Shown piece after piece: positions 10,030 to 26,023 of a stretch of 64,000 bases of DNA; the first letter of the stretch is position 1; each line of letters opens with the position of its first letter. The stretch is from positions 8,494,001 through 8,558,000 of the forward strand of contig NC_079883.1 of the NCBI RefSeq assembly GCF_029227915.1, written 5' to 3'. This DNA is from Hydractinia symbiolongicarpus (Eukaryota; Cnidaria; Hydrozoa; Anthoathecata; Hydractiniidae). Under the pieces are notes generated by a model that was not told the origin of the DNA, did not search any database, and saw nothing but the letters and a program-made list of their open reading frames with translations. The translations under genes and the position numbers were made by a program.

Positions 10030-10581
10030 ATGAGTGAAGCAGCTTCTCCAAAGAAAATCGCACCCAAGAAGAAACCTGCTGCAAAGAAGACAGCTGATCA
10101 CCCTAAATATGTGGACATGATCAAGGCTGCTATCGCTACCCTAAAGGAACGCGGTGGTTCATCTCGCCAAGCTATTACAAAATATATTCATGCAAATTAC
10201 AAAGTTGCTGAAAACTCAGATCATCATCTGAAAATGGCTCTTAAACGAGGAGTAACATCAGGCGATTTGATTCAAACTAAAGGCACTGGTGCTTCTGGAT
10301 CATTCAAGCTAGGTCAGGTAAAAAAAGAAAAACCTAAGAAAAAGGCCGCAGCAAAAAAGCCAACGGCAAAGAAGCCTACTGCAAAGAAAAGTACACCAAA
10401 AAAGAAGCCAGCAAAGAAGAGCACGCCAAAGAAAGCAGCAAAGAAGCCTGCCACAAAGAAAGCCTCGGCTAAGAAACCAGCAGCTAAGAAACCCACAAAG
10501 AAGCCTGTTGCTAAAAAACCTGCAGCAAAGAAGGTCAAAAAGACTCCCAAAAAGGCAGCAAAGAAGACCGCAAAAAAATAA
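10030..10581 (+). CDS. H1: Histone H1 (unit 2)
   Basis: Same protein as 4161-4712. Stem-loop 10614-10629. Confidence 0.98.
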   Translation: MSEAASPKKIAPKKKPAAKKTADHPKYVDMIKAAIATLKERGGSSRQAITKYIHANYKVAENSDHHLKMALKRGVTSGDLIQTKGTGASGSFKLGQVKKEKPKKKAAAKKPTAKKPTAKKSTPKKKPAKKSTPKKAAKKPATKKASAKKPAAKKPTKKPVAKKPAAKKVKKTPKKAAKKTAKK

Positions 10582-10942
10582 TTTGTGTGTATCTGGCTAT
10601 TACATTAACAAACGGCTATTTTTATAGCCACACATTTACAAAAAAACATTATCTTGGTACAAAGTTAAACTTGTTTAAGTCACTTAAACAGTTAAAAAAG
10701 AGTAATTTTAAGATTAGATTCCCTAAGTTTAAGTATTTTCGTTTTTAAATTTCTTATTTTCTTGCTTTTACTTTTCTTGCCCTTCATATTTTTAACATTG
10801 TCAAACTTTATGTAGCATAAAATTTTTATGTAGCATAAAATTTAAACAGAAAGCAGAACAAAGTTTGATATAAAAAGCTAGCCGTAATATTTTTTATGGA
10901 TGTGTGGCTATAAAAATAGCCGTTTTTTGTTTGGTAAGATGC

Positions 10943-11356
<414 letters not shown>

Positions 11357-11648
11357 TTAAGAAGTCGATGTAGTACGGATACACAAGACGGTCTAAAATG
11401 CACTATCGCGCCAAAGTTTTATTTCTCATATTGATTGACAGCTAAGGTTCAAAACAAACCATTTGATTGGTGCTAAGAAAGTAATTTCTGATTGGCTGCA
11501 TAATGACATTACGCTCATTACTTTAACATTTTTATAAAATCTGTGTTTTTTGGCTACGGGAAAACGGCTGTATCTTCTGATACACAAAAGCTTTTGACTT
11601 TTTTTTTTTTTAGTAAGTAGCAGAAGGTTACCCTTCAAAGTTTGTTAA

Positions 11649-11657
11649 TGCTTGTGG
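11649..11657 (-). promoter_or_regulatory. Orphan U1 PSE-like element
   Basis: CCACAAGCA from the U1 promoter is retained, but the U1 gene and its promoter from about -29 are missing. Any transcription from it would enter the H3 upstream region of unit 2, in the H3 direction. Confidence 0.6.
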
Positions 11658-11792
11658 CTTGAGTGTGTTATAAACTGCCGTGTCGCGGGGCATAGGCTGT
11701 ATTCTCCCCCAGTGTACGCGTTTTGTTCCCGCCGTAGACTATGCAGAGTGCCGTCGGAAAGAGGACTGCTATTATTCTTTTATTGCTTATGT

Positions 11793-11977
11793 GGGCCGCC
11801 ATCGGTAATAGTGCAACACCAAGGCAACCCGTGGTCACGGCGTGAATGAATCCACCTCCATGACCCAAGGCCAAAAATCAGATTAATATACTGACCATTC
11901 AGAGAATGGCCTACCAGATATTAAACTGATAAGAACAGATACTACACTTGATCTTAGCCATTAGGCCGAGAAGCGAT
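11793..11977 (-). ncRNA. U2: U2 snRNA (unit 3)
   Basis: Same as the unit 1 copy; PSE at 12023-12031. It is the first gene left after the deletion. Confidence 0.95.
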
Positions 11978-12299
11978 AAAGAACAAGCGTTGCCATGATA
12001 GGCATCGTCCACACACCGTAACTGCTTGTGGAGCATGTCACGTTACTGTAAAGCTTACAACTGTCACCGCGTACGGATGGACGGCGACATAGTAAAAATC
12101 ACGGCTGTTGATTTAGCCGTAGGATGGAGAGCGACTGTAGCGAGTGGATGGTAACTTACATGAATGCTAACAAAGGCGACGATACTAAGTGCGTGATATT
12201 ACTTTCCAATATGACTGCGTACATTCCGTTTATCAACGCATTACGCCAGAACGTGCGCGCGCGTTACACAGTAGACCATGCAGCCGAAATGCGACAGTG

Positions 12300-12372
12300 C
12301 GACCCTGCCAGGAGTCGAACCTGGAATCCCCTGATTCGTAGTCAGATGCCTTATCCATTGGGCCACAGGGCG
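12300..12372 (-). tRNA. tRNA-Arg: tRNA-Arg(ACG), C1:C72 form (unit 3)
   Basis: Same as the unit 1 copy. Confidence 0.92.
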
Positions 12373-12951
12373 ATGCTTATGACTTCGCCCCATCGTTATT
12401 TTGGCTTGCGCATTCGTTTTACTTACGACAGAATTCTTCGTGTTTGTAGCCATGAAAGAAAGGGACTTCTGTGAGTGAATTTTTTTACTGTGGTCTAATA
12501 AAAAAGTCGAAACGCAGTGCCCAATATATGAATTGCTCCTAATAGCCGGAAACAGGCCGTGTCGATGATGTAGGCCGACATACGCAACGCAAACCAAAGA
12601 ACGCTTTATGAAAATCCTAACACGGGCGCGGAAGAAGCCCAAATTAACAGAGTAGATGTAATGCTGAAGACCTCAAACTCCAGCAGCTTCTCTTTCAGAC
12701 TATTGCGTCGTGCTACAAATAAAAATTAACATGCTTTCGCATAGTCGCGGCTCCCAAAACGGACATTATACGATGTACAGAAACACACATTTCTGTTTTC
12801 GCGCCAAATCAATTCCCGGGAGTGGTACTTTTACGTCCGCATACTTCGCACCGTCTTAAATTATATCTCATTTACACGGTAATGTTTAGTATACTTCTAC
12901 TGTGATAACAAGCATCGTTTATCGTTGGATTGTTGTAAGAAAACATTAAAA

Positions 12952-13503
12952 ATGAGTGAAGCAGCTTCTCCAAAGAAAATCGCACCCAAGAAGAAACCTG
13001 CTGCAAAGAAGACAGCTGATCACCCTAAATATGTGGACATGATCAAGGCTGCTATCGCTACCCTAAAGGAACGCGGTGGTTCATCTCGCCAAGCTATTAC
13101 AAAATATATTCATGCAAATTACAAAGTTGCTGAAAACTCAGATCATCATCTGAAAATGGCTCTTAAACGAGGAGTAACATCAGGCGATTTGATTCAAACT
13201 AAAGGCACTGGTGCTTCTGGATCATTCAAGCTAGGTCAGGTAAAAAAAGAAAAACCTAAGAAAAAGGCCGCAGCAAAAAAGCCAACGGCAAAGAAGCCTA
13301 CTGCAAAGAAAAGTACACCAAAAAAGAAGCCAGCAAAGAAGAGCACGCCAAAGAAAGCAGCAAAGAAGCCTGCCACAAAGAAAGCCTCGGCTAAGAAACC
13401 AGCAGCTAAGAAACCCACAAAGAAGCCTGTTGCTAAAAAACCTGCAGCAAAGAAGGTCAAAAAGACTCCCAAAAAGGCAGCAAAGAAGACCGCAAAAAAA
13501 TAA
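12952..13503 (+). CDS. H1: Histone H1 (unit 3)
   Basis: Same protein as 4161-4712. Stem-loop 13536-13551. Promoter with H1 box and E2F-like site retained. Confidence 0.98.
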   Translation: MSEAASPKKIAPKKKPAAKKTADHPKYVDMIKAAIATLKERGGSSRQAITKYIHANYKVAENSDHHLKMALKRGVTSGDLIQTKGTGASGSFKLGQVKKEKPKKKAAAKKPTAKKPTAKKSTPKKKPAKKSTPKKAAKKPATKKASAKKPAAKKPTKKPVAKKPAAKKVKKTPKKAAKKTAKK

Positions 13504-13864
13504 TTTGTGTGTATCTGGCTATTACATTAACAAACGGCTATTTTTATAGCCACACATTTACAAAAAAACATTATCTTGGTACAAAGTTAAACTTGTTTAA
13601 GTCACTTAAACAGTTAAAAAAGAGTAATTTTAAGATTAGATTCCCTAAGTTTAAGTATTTTCGTTTTTAAATTTCTTATTTTCTTGCTTTTACTTTTCTT
13701 GCCCTTCATATTTTTAACATTGTCAAACTTTATGTAGCATAAAATTTTTATGTAGCATAAAATTTAAACAGAAAGCAGAACAAAGTTTGATATAAAAAGC
13801 TAGCCGTAATATTTTTTATGGATGTGTGGCTATAAAAATAGCCGTTTTTTGTTTGGTAAGATGC

Positions 13865-14278
<414 letters not shown>

Positions 14279-14756
14279 TTAAGAAGTCGATGTAGTACGG
14301 ATACACAAGACGGTCTAAAATGCACTATCGCGCCAAAGTTTTATTTCTCATATTGATTGACAGCTAAGGTTCAAAACAAACCATTTGATTGGTGCTAAGA
14401 AAGTAATTTCTGATTGGCTGCATAATGACATTACGCTCATTACTTTAACATTTTTATAAAATCTGTGTTTTTTGGCTACGGGAAAACGGCTGTATCTTCT
14501 GATACACAAAAGCTTTTGACTTTTTTTTTTTTTAGTAAGTAGCAGAAGGTTTGGCGAATTCCAACGATGCCAAATTTATTGCCTTACTGAAACATTAAGA
14601 CCACGAATTTTTAAAAAAACTACAGTTTTACTTAAAAAAATGTACAAAATGTTCGGAACATTTTGTAATGACGCAACTCTATTGGTTAATTAGGGTGTTT
14701 CCACGAGCAGTAGGTAATTTTATGGCCTCTTTTTAAAGCTGTCTGAATTCTGTTAA

Positions 14757-15113
<357 letters not shown>

Positions 15114-15575
15114 GCGTTGTCATTGCTCAACAAAAACGGCTATTTTTATAGCCACAAATCTTTTAAAACATTACTTTGTGCACGCTTCCAAATTACACAA
15201 TGTGTAAAGTCTTGTCACAGTTACATTTATTGCTATACGATACTATGTCATATATGACACAAAAAAAATTTAGAAATACTTTGTAGGGTTAATTTGCCTG
15301 GGAGTGTTTCCGTGAAAAGCTGGGTTAAGTTAAATGTAAGCAATAACATGGATCAATGTACTTGTCTTTTCTGCAAGTACAGCTAATAATACGTATGAAA
15401 AGTGAAGCTAATCCACACACACACATGGGGAAGTATTTTAAATGTAGGCTAGTGTTCTTAAGCACATTATTTAGAAGTTTTATTAACTTCGGTTAACTTG
15501 TAGTGACGCCAAGTAAATGTTTTTTTAAAGATGTGTGGTCTTAAAAAAGACCGTTTGTGTTTGGTAGACGTTGGT

Positions 15576-15980
15576 TTACTTGCTGCTTGTGTATTTTGTG
15601 ACGGCTTTTGTTCCTTCACTGACTGCGTGTTTTGCAAGTTCTCCAGGCAAGAGAAGACGTACTGCGGTTTGAATTTCACGAGAAGAGATGGTCGACTTTT
15701 TGTTTTGAAGAGCCAAACGCGAAGCTTCGGAAGCAATGCGCTCAAAGATGTCGTTGACAAATGAGTTCATGATGCTCATAGCTTTGCTTGAAACTCCGAC
15801 ATCTGGGTGAACTTGTTTCAAAACATTGTAGATGTAAATAGCATAACTTTCCTTTCTCTTTCTCTTGCGTTTCTTTTCACCAGTTCCACCAATCTTTCCT
15901 CCTTTTTTGCCGGCTCTTTTTTCACCTTTCTTGGCTACTTTAGGTGCCTGTTTTCCTCCTTTAGCTGCTGCGTCAGACAT
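15576..15980 (-). CDS. H2B: Histone H2B (unit 4)
   Basis: Intact, same protein as 909-1313. Stem-loop 15537-15552. Confidence 0.99.
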   Translation of the reverse strand: MSDAAAKGGKQAPKVAKKGEKRAGKKGGKIGGTGEKKRKRKRKESYAIYIYNVLKQVHPDVGVSSKAMSIMNSFVNDIFERIASEASRLALQNKKSTISSREIQTAVRLLLPGELAKHAVSEGTKAVTKYTSSK

Positions 15981-16264
15981 GGTTAAAAATTTTTGCTACT
16001 TAACTTGTAAATAAGCATTAAACTGCAAGTCAAAACTTTTTGTTTATAAGTAAAAAAATCGGATCGAATTCGATCCGAAAACGCCGATACGCAATTTAAT
16101 TGGTTAAAAAAAAAATCTTTTGTTTAATACTTAATTATGATTGGTTAAAAAAACATGATTTCGATCCTATTTTTATGATGAAAAAACGAGTAAAGTTTAT
16201 TTCGTTAACACTTACGTTAAATATTCGTACGTTTTTGTATTAACTTACAAATCAAATCGCAGTT

Positions 16265-16645
16265 ATGTCTGGACGTGGAAAAGGTGGAAAAGCTAAGGCT
16301 AAAGCCAAGACAAGATCCTCAAGAGCTGGACTTCAATTTCCAGTCGGTAGAGTGCATAGATTCCTTCGTAGAGGGCACTATGCTAACCGAATTGGATCTG
16401 GAGCACCAGTTTACTTAGCAGCCGTCTTGGAATATTTATCTGCTGAGATATTGGAGTTGGCTGGTAACGCAGCAAGAGACAACAAAAAAGCTAGGATTAT
16501 TCCAAGACATTTACAATTGGCTGTTCGTAATGATGAAGAATTAAACAAACTTTTGAGCGGTGTAACCATTGCAGCTGGTGGTGTTTTGCCAAACATTCAA
16601 GCTGTCTTACTCCCAAAGAAGAACGACAAAGGACAGAAGAAGTAA
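16265..16645 (+). CDS. H2A: Histone H2A (unit 4)
   Basis: Same protein as 1598-1978. Stem-loop 16668-16683; palindrome 16059-16078. Confidence 0.99.
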   Translation: MSGRGKGGKAKAKAKTRSSRAGLQFPVGRVHRFLRRGHYANRIGSGAPVYLAAVLEYLSAEILELAGNAARDNKKARIIPRHLQLAVRNDEELNKLLSGVTIAAGGVLPNIQAVLLPKKNDKGQKK

Positions 16646-16842
16646 ACCGCTACACTCAGAAAACAACGGCTATTTTTATAGCCACACATCTTTAAAAAAA
16701 CATTGTTTTTTTCACAAAACTATAACCTTAAAGTCTAATAGATAATCCATGCATACGCCTTGTCCTAAGTAACTCAAAGAAATTAAATAAAAAAATTTGA
16801 TCACAACGTCAAAATAAATTGCACGTATTTGCCCCTACTAAT

Positions 16843-16962
16843 GTCTACGGCCATACCACGATGAACACACCCGTTCTCGTCTGATCACGGAAGTTAAGCA
16901 TCGTCGGGCCGGGATAGTACTTGGATGGGGGACCGCCTGGGAACTCCCGGTGTCGTAGGCTT
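16843..16962 (+). rRNA. 5S rRNA: 5S ribosomal RNA (unit 4)
   Basis: Same sequence as the unit 1 copy. Confidence 0.97.
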
Positions 16963-17311
16963 TTCATTTTCATTTGTTGCCTTTTCATTTCAATGGTGCT
17001 GTGATATATTTCTTGTTATAACAATTAAGGAACGTGGCGGTTGTTGAAAGTGTTTCCTATGACATTTTCCTACGACATTTTCAGGTGATAGTACGAGAAA
17101 AAAGAGCTTTCAAATGCATACAAACTCGATCTATTGCCGATCATCCAATAACCCTGACGGAATGGCAAATAAAATAAAATTCCGCCGCCTTCCGAGGACT
17201 TATATCGCAATCACGTTTCGTAACAGCCAAGCGAGGTTTTACCTTAGCGTTTAAGTCACCACCGACATTTGGCCGCGCAACTTTTCTAAGCTCATTCATT
17301 TTGACTTAAGG

Positions 17312-17476
17312 AGGGGGCGAGCGCGGACGCAGGCCCCCACTACCAGAAATTGTACGGTCGAGTTACTGACGTTTGCAGTAATCGCAGAGGTCAGCCCAAG
17401 CGTAGTGCAATGCAAGAGCCTCACTCTGGAAGAAAACCCTCATTGATCAGTCTTTACTTCCCCGTCAGGTAAGTAT
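17312..17476 (-). ncRNA. U1: U1 snRNA (unit 4)
   Basis: Same as the unit 1 copy; PSE 17525-17533. Confidence 0.96.
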
Positions 17477-17668
17477 GAGTTGGAACTGCACCGTAGCATG
17501 AGGGTACCCTTCAAAGTTTGTTAATGCTTGTGGCTTGAGTGTGTTATAAACTGCCGTGTCGCGGGGCATAGGCTGTATTCTCCCCCAGTGTACGCGTTTT
17601 GTTCCCGCCGTAGACTATGCAGAGTGCCGTCGGAAAGAGGACTGCTATTATTCTTTTATTGCTTATGT

Positions 17669-17853
17669 GGGCCGCCATCGGTAATAGTGCAACACCAAGG
17701 CAACCCGTGGTCACGGCGTGAATGAATCCACCTCCATGACCCAAGGCCAAAAATCAGATTAATATACTGACCATTCAGAGAATGGCCTACCAGATATTAA
17801 ACTGATAAGAACAGATACTACACTTGATCTTAGCCATTAGGCCGAGAAGCGAT
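17669..17853 (-). ncRNA. U2: U2 snRNA (unit 4)
   Basis: Same as the unit 1 copy; PSE 17899-17907. Confidence 0.95.
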
Positions 17854-18175
17854 AAAGAACAAGCGTTGCCATGATAGGCATCGTCCACACACCGTAACTG
17901 CTTGTGGAGCATGTCACGTTACTGTAAAGCTTACAACTGTCACCGCGTACGGATGGACGGCGACATAGTAAAAATCACGGCTGTTGATTTAGCCGTAGGA
18001 TGGAGAGCGACTGTAGCGAGTGGATGGTAACTTACATGAATGCTAACAAAGGCGACGATACTAAGTGCGTGATATTACTTTCCAATATGACTGCGTACAT
18101 TCCGTTTATCAACGCATTACGCCAGAACGTGCGCGCGCGTTACACAGTAGACCATGCAGCCGAAATGCGACAGTG

Positions 18176-18248
18176 CGACCCTGCCAGGAGTCGAACCTGG
18201 AATCCCCTGATTCGTAGTCAGATGCCTTATCCATTGGGCCACAGGGCG
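18176..18248 (-). tRNA. tRNA-Arg: tRNA-Arg(ACG), C1:C72 form (unit 4)
   Basis: Same as the unit 1 copy. Confidence 0.92.
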
Positions 18249-18827
18249 ATGCTTATGACTTCGCCCCATCGTTATTTTGGCTTGCGCATTCGTTTTACTT
18301 ACGACAGAATTCTTCGTGTTTGTAGCCATGAAAGAAAGGGACTTCTGTGAGTGAATTTTTTTACTGTGGTCTAATAAAAAAGTCGAAACGCAGTGCCCAA
18401 TATATGAATTGCTCCTAATAGCCGGAAACAGGCCGTGTCGATGATGTAGGCCGACATACGCAACGCAAACCAAAGAACGCTTTATGAAAATCCTAACACG
18501 GGCGCGGAAGAAGCCCAAATTAACAGAGTAGATGTAATGCTGAAGACCTCAAACTCCAGCAGCTTCTCTTTCAGACTATTGCGTCGTGCTACAAATAAAA
18601 ATTAACATGCTTTCGCATAGTCGCGGCTCCCAAAACGGACATTATACGATGTACAGAAACACACATTTCTGTTTTCGCGCCAAATCAATTCCCGGGAGTG
18701 GTACTTTTACGTCCGCATACTTCGCACCGTCTTAAATTATATCTCATTTACACGGTAATGTTTAGTATACTTCTACTGTGATAACAAGCATCGTTTATCG
18801 TTGGATTGTTGTAAGAAAACATTAAAA

Positions 18828-19379
18828 ATGAGTGAAGCAGCTTCTCCAAAGAAAATCGCACCCAAGAAGAAACCTGCTGCAAAGAAGACAGCTGATCACC
18901 CTAAATATGTGGACATGATCAAGGCTGCTATCGCTACCCTAAAGGAACGCGGTGGTTCATCTCGCCAAGCTATTACAAAATATATTCATGCAAATTACAA
19001 AGTTGCTGAAAACTCAGATCATCATCTGAAAATGGCTCTTAAACGAGGAGTAACATCAGGCGATTTGATTCAAACTAAAGGCACTGGTGCTTCTGGATCA
19101 TTCAAGCTAGGTCAGGTAAAAAAAGAAAAACCTAAGAAAAAGGCCGCAGCAAAAAAGCCAACGGCAAAGAAGCCTACTGCAAAGAAAAGTACACCAAAAA
19201 AGAAGCCAGCAAAGAAGAGCACGCCAAAGAAAGCAGCAAAGAAGCCTGCCACAAAGAAAGCCTCGGCTAAGAAACCAGCAGCTAAGAAACCCACAAAGAA
19301 GCCTGTTGCTAAAAAACCTGCAGCAAAGAAGGTCAAAAAGACTCCCAAAAAGGCAGCAAAGAAGACCGCAAAAAAATAA
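18828..19379 (+). CDS. H1: Histone H1 (unit 4)
   Basis: Same protein as 4161-4712. Stem-loop 19412-19427. Confidence 0.98.
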   Translation: MSEAASPKKIAPKKKPAAKKTADHPKYVDMIKAAIATLKERGGSSRQAITKYIHANYKVAENSDHHLKMALKRGVTSGDLIQTKGTGASGSFKLGQVKKEKPKKKAAAKKPTAKKPTAKKSTPKKKPAKKSTPKKAAKKPATKKASAKKPAAKKPTKKPVAKKPAAKKVKKTPKKAAKKTAKK

Positions 19380-19740
19380 TTTGTGTGTATCTGGCTATTA
19401 CATTAACAAACGGCTATTTTTATAGCCACACATTTACAAAAAAACATTATCTTGGTACAAAGTTAAACTTGTTTAAGTCACTTAAACAGTTAAAAAAGAG
19501 TAATTTTAAGATTAGATTCCCTAAGTTTAAGTATTTTCGTTTTTAAATTTCTTATTTTCTTGCTTTTACTTTTCTTGCCCTTCATATTTTTAACATTGTC
19601 AAACTTTATGTAGCATAAAATTTTTATGTAGCATAAAATTTAAACAGAAAGCAGAACAAAGTTTGATATAAAAAGCTAGCCGTAATATTTTTTATGGATG
19701 TGTGGCTATAAAAATAGCCGTTTTTTGTTTGGTAAGATGC

Positions 19741-20154
<414 letters not shown>

Positions 20155-20632
20155 TTAAGAAGTCGATGTAGTACGGATACACAAGACGGTCTAAAATGCA
20201 CTATCGCGCCAAAGTTTTATTTCTCATATTGATTGACAGCTAAGGTTCAAAACAAACCATTTGATTGGTGCTAAGAAAGTAATTTCTGATTGGCTGCATA
20301 ATGACATTACGCTCATTACTTTAACATTTTTATAAAATCTGTGTTTTTTGGCTACGGGAAAACGGCTGTATCTTCTGATACACAAAAGCTTTTGACTTTT
20401 TTTTTTTTTAGTAAGTAGCAGAAGGTTTGGCGAATTCCAACGATGCCAAATTTATTGCCTTACTGAAACATTAAGACCACGAATTTTTAAAAAAACTACA
20501 GTTTTACTTAAAAAAATGTACAAAATGTTCGGAACATTTTGTAATGACGCAACTCTATTGGTTAATTAGGGTGTTTCCACGAGCAGTAGGTAATTTTATG
20601 GCCTCTTTTTAAAGCTGTCTGAATTCTGTTAA

Positions 20633-20989
<357 letters not shown>

Positions 20990-21451
20990 GCGTTGTCATT
21001 GCTCAACAAAAACGGCTATTTTTATAGCCACAAATCTTTTAAAACATTACTTTGTGCACGCTTCCAAATTACACAATGTGTAAAGTCTTGTCACAGTTAC
21101 ATTTATTGCTATACGATACTATGTCATATATGACACAAAAAAAATTTAGAAATACTTTGTAGGGTTAATTTGCCTGGGAGTGTTTCCGTGAAAAGCTGGG
21201 TTAAGTTAAATGTAAGCAATAACATGGATCAATGTACTTGTCTTTTCTGCAAGTACAGCTAATAATACGTATGAAAAGTGAAGCTAATCCACACACACAC
21301 ATGGGGAAGTATTTTAAATGTAGGCTAGTGTTCTTAAGCACATTATTTAGAAGTTTTATTAACTTCGGTTAACTTGTAGTGACGCCAAGTAAATGTTTTT
21401 TTAAAGATGTGTGGTCTTAAAAAAGACCGTTTGTGTTTGGTAGACGTTGGT

Positions 21452-21849
<398 letters not shown>

Positions 21850-22133
21850 GGTTAAAAATTTTTGCTACTTAACTTGTAAATAAGCATTAAACTGCAAGTC
21901 AAAACTTTTTGTTTATAAGTAAAAAAATCGGATCGAATTCGATCCGAAAACGCCGATACGCAATTTAATTGGTTAAAAAAAAAATCTTTTGTTTAATACT
22001 TAATTATGATTGGTTAAAAAAACATGATTTCGATCCTATTTTTATGATGAAAAAACGAGTAAAGTTTATTTCGTTAACACTTACGTTAAATATTCGTACG
22101 TTTTTGTATTAACTTACAAATCAAATCGCAGTT

Positions 22134-22514
22134 ATGTCTGGACGTGGAAAAGGTGGAAAAGCTAAGGCTAAAGCCAAGACAAGATCCTCAAGAGCTGGAC
22201 TTCAATTTCCAGTCGGTAGAGTGCATAGATTCCTTCGTAGAGGGCACTATGCTAACCGAATTGGATCTGGAGCACCAGTTTACTTAGCAGCCGTCTTGGA
22301 ATATTTATCTGCTGAGATATTGGAGTTGGCTGGTAACGCAGCAAGAGACAACAAAAAAGCTAGGATTATTCCAAGACATTTACAATTGGCTGTTCGTAAT
22401 GATGAAGAATTAAACAAACTTTTGAGCGGTGTAACCATTGCAGCTGGTGGTGTTTTGCCAAACATTCAAGCTGTCTTACTCCCAAAGAAGAACGACAAAG
22501 GACAGAAGAAGTAA
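22134..22514 (+). CDS. H2A: Histone H2A (unit 5)
   Basis: Same protein as 1598-1978. Stem-loop 22537-22552. Confidence 0.99.
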   Translation: MSGRGKGGKAKAKAKTRSSRAGLQFPVGRVHRFLRRGHYANRIGSGAPVYLAAVLEYLSAEILELAGNAARDNKKARIIPRHLQLAVRNDEELNKLLSGVTIAAGGVLPNIQAVLLPKKNDKGQKK

Positions 22515-22711
22515 ACCGCTACACTCAGAAAACAACGGCTATTTTTATAGCCACACATCTTTAAAAAAACATTGTTTTTTTCACAAAACTATAACCTTAA
22601 AGTCTAATAGATAATCCATGCATACGCCTTGTCCTAAGTAACTCAAAGAAATTAAATAAAAAAATTTGATCACAACGTCAAAATAAATTGCACGTATTTG
22701 CCCCTACTAAT

Positions 22712-22831
22712 GTCTACGGCCATACCACGATGAACACACCCGTTCTCGTCTGATCACGGAAGTTAAGCATCGTCGGGCCGGGATAGTACTTGGATGGGGG
22801 ACCGCCTGGGAACTCCCGGTGTCGTAGGCTT
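22712..22831 (+). rRNA. 5S rRNA: 5S ribosomal RNA (unit 5)
   Basis: Same sequence as the unit 1 copy. Confidence 0.97.
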
Positions 22832-23180
22832 TTCATTTTCATTTGTTGCCTTTTCATTTCAATGGTGCTGTGATATATTTCTTGTTATAACAATTAAGGA
22901 ACGTGGCGGTTGTTGAAAGTGTTTCCTATGACATTTTCCTACGACATTTTCAGGTGATAGTACGAGAAAAAAGAGCTTTCAAATGCATACAAACTCGATC
23001 TATTGCCGATCATCCAATAACCCTGACGGAATGGCAAATAAAATAAAATTCCGCCGCCTTCCGAGGACTTATATCGCAATCACGTTTCGTAACAGCCAAG
23101 CGAGGTTTTACCTTAGCGTTTAAGTCACCACCGACATTTGGCCGCGCAACTTTTCTAAGCTCATTCATTTTGACTTAAGG

Positions 23181-23345
23181 AGGGGGCGAGCGCGGACGCA
23201 GGCCCCCACTACCAGAAATTGTACGGTCGAGTTACTGACGTTTGCAGTAATCGCAGAGGTCAGCCCAAGCGTAGTGCAATGCAAGAGCCTCACTCTGGAA
23301 GAAAACCCTCATTGATCAGTCTTTACTTCCCCGTCAGGTAAGTAT
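23181..23345 (-). ncRNA. U1: U1 snRNA (unit 5)
   Basis: Same RNA as unit 1. The promoter has one private change (GTACCG in place of GCACCG on the + strand near 23358), about 13 nt upstream of the 5' end. Confidence 0.96.
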
Positions 23346-23537
23346 GAGTTGGAACTGTACCGTAGCATGAGGGTACCCTTCAAAGTTTGTTAATGCTTGT
23401 GGCTTGAGTGTGTTATAAACTGCCGTGTCGCGGGGCATAGGCTGTATTCTCCCCCAGTGTACGCGTTTTGTTCCCGCCGTAGACTATGCAGAGTGCCGTC
23501 GGAAAGAGGACTGCTATTATTCTTTTATTGCTTATGT

Positions 23538-23722
23538 GGGCCGCCATCGGTAATAGTGCAACACCAAGGCAACCCGTGGTCACGGCGTGAATGAATCCAC
23601 CTCCATGACCCAAGGCCAAAAATCAGATTAATATACTGACCATTCAGAGAATGGCCTACCAGATATTAAACTGATAAGAACAGATACTACACTTGATCTT
23701 AGCCATTAGGCCGAGAAGCGAT
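23538..23722 (-). ncRNA. U2: U2 snRNA (unit 5)
   Basis: Same as the unit 1 copy; PSE 23768-23776. Confidence 0.95.
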
Positions 23723-24044
23723 AAAGAACAAGCGTTGCCATGATAGGCATCGTCCACACACCGTAACTGCTTGTGGAGCATGTCACGTTACTGTAAAGCT
23801 TACAACTGTCACCGCGTACGGATGGACGGCGACATAGTAAAAATCACGGCTGTTGATTTAGCCGTAGGATGGAGAGCGACTGTAGCGAGTGGATGGTAAC
23901 TTACATGAATGCTAACAAAGGCGACGATACTAAGTGCGTGATATTACTTTCCAATATGACTGCGTACATTCCGTTTATCAACGCATTACGCCAGAACGTG
24001 CGCGCGCGTTACACAGTAGACCATGCAGCCGAAATGCGACAGTG

Positions 24045-24117
24045 CGACCCTGCCAGGAGTCGAACCTGGAATCCCCTGATTCGTAGTCAGATGCCTTATC
24101 CATTGGGCCACAGGGCG
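24045..24117 (-). tRNA. tRNA-Arg: tRNA-Arg(ACG), C1:C72 form (unit 5)
   Basis: Same as the unit 1 copy. Confidence 0.92.
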
Positions 24118-24696
24118 ATGCTTATGACTTCGCCCCATCGTTATTTTGGCTTGCGCATTCGTTTTACTTACGACAGAATTCTTCGTGTTTGTAGCCATGA
24201 AAGAAAGGGACTTCTGTGAGTGAATTTTTTTACTGTGGTCTAATAAAAAAGTCGAAACGCAGTGCCCAATATATGAATTGCTCCTAATAGCCGGAAACAG
24301 GCCGTGTCGATGATGTAGGCCGACATACGCAACGCAAACCAAAGAACGCTTTATGAAAATCCTAACACGGGCGCGGAAGAAGCCCAAATTAACAGAGTAG
24401 ATGTAATGCTGAAGACCTCAAACTCCAGCAGCTTCTCTTTCAGACTATTGCGTCGTGCTACAAATAAAAATTAACATGCTTTCGCATAGTCGCGGCTCCC
24501 AAAACGGACATTATACGATGTACAGAAACACACATTTCTGTTTTCGCGCCAAATCAATTCCCGGGAGTGGTACTTTTACGTCCGCATACTTCGCACCGTC
24601 TTAAATTATATCTCATTTACACGGTAATGTTTAGTATACTTCTACTGTGATAACAAGCATCGTTTATCGTTGGATTGTTGTAAGAAAACATTAAAA

Positions 24697-25248
24697 ATGA
24701 GTGAAGCAGCTTCTCCAAAGAAAATCGCACCCAAGAAGAAACCTGCTGCAAAGAAGACAGCTGATCACCCTAAATATGTGGACATGATCAAGGCTGCTAT
24801 CGCTACCCTAAAGGAACGCGGTGGTTCATCTCGCCAAGCTATTACAAAATATATTCATGCAAATTACAAAGTTGCTGAAAACTCAGATCATCATCTGAAA
24901 ATGGCTCTTAAACGAGGAGTAACATCAGGCGATTTGATTCAAACTAAAGGCACTGGTGCTTCTGGATCATTCAAGCTAGGTCAGGTAAAAAAAGAAAAAC
25001 CTAAGAAAAAGGCCGCAGCAAAAAAGCCAACGGCAAAGAAGCCTACTGCAAAGAAAAGTACACCAAAAAAGAAGCCAGCAAAGAAGAGCACGCCAAAGAA
25101 AGCAGCAAAGAAGCCTGCCACAAAGAAAGCCTCGGCTAAGAAACCAGCAGCTAAGAAACCCACAAAGAAGCCTGTTGCTAAAAAACCTGCAGCAAAGAAG
25201 GTCAAAAAGACTCCCAAAAAGGCAGCAAAGAAGACCGCAAAAAAATAA
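24697..25248 (+). CDS. H1: Histone H1 (unit 5)
   Basis: Same protein as 4161-4712. Stem-loop 25281-25296. Confidence 0.98.
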   Translation: MSEAASPKKIAPKKKPAAKKTADHPKYVDMIKAAIATLKERGGSSRQAITKYIHANYKVAENSDHHLKMALKRGVTSGDLIQTKGTGASGSFKLGQVKKEKPKKKAAAKKPTAKKPTAKKSTPKKKPAKKSTPKKAAKKPATKKASAKKPAAKKPTKKPVAKKPAAKKVKKTPKKAAKKTAKK

Positions 25249-25609
25249 TTTGTGTGTATCTGGCTATTACATTAACAAACGGCTATTTTTATAGCCACAC
25301 ATTTACAAAAAAACATTATCTTGGTACAAAGTTAAACTTGTTTAAGTCACTTAAACAGTTAAAAAAGAGTAATTTTAAGATTAGATTCCCTAAGTTTAAG
25401 TATTTTCGTTTTTAAATTTCTTATTTTCTTGCTTTTACTTTTCTTGCCCTTCATATTTTTAACATTGTCAAACTTTATGTAGCATAAAATTTTTATGTAG
25501 CATAAAATTTAAACAGAAAGCAGAACAAAGTTTGATATAAAAAGCTAGCCGTAATATTTTTTATGGATGTGTGGCTATAAAAATAGCCGTTTTTTGTTTG
25601 GTAAGATGC

Positions 25610-26023
<414 letters not shown>

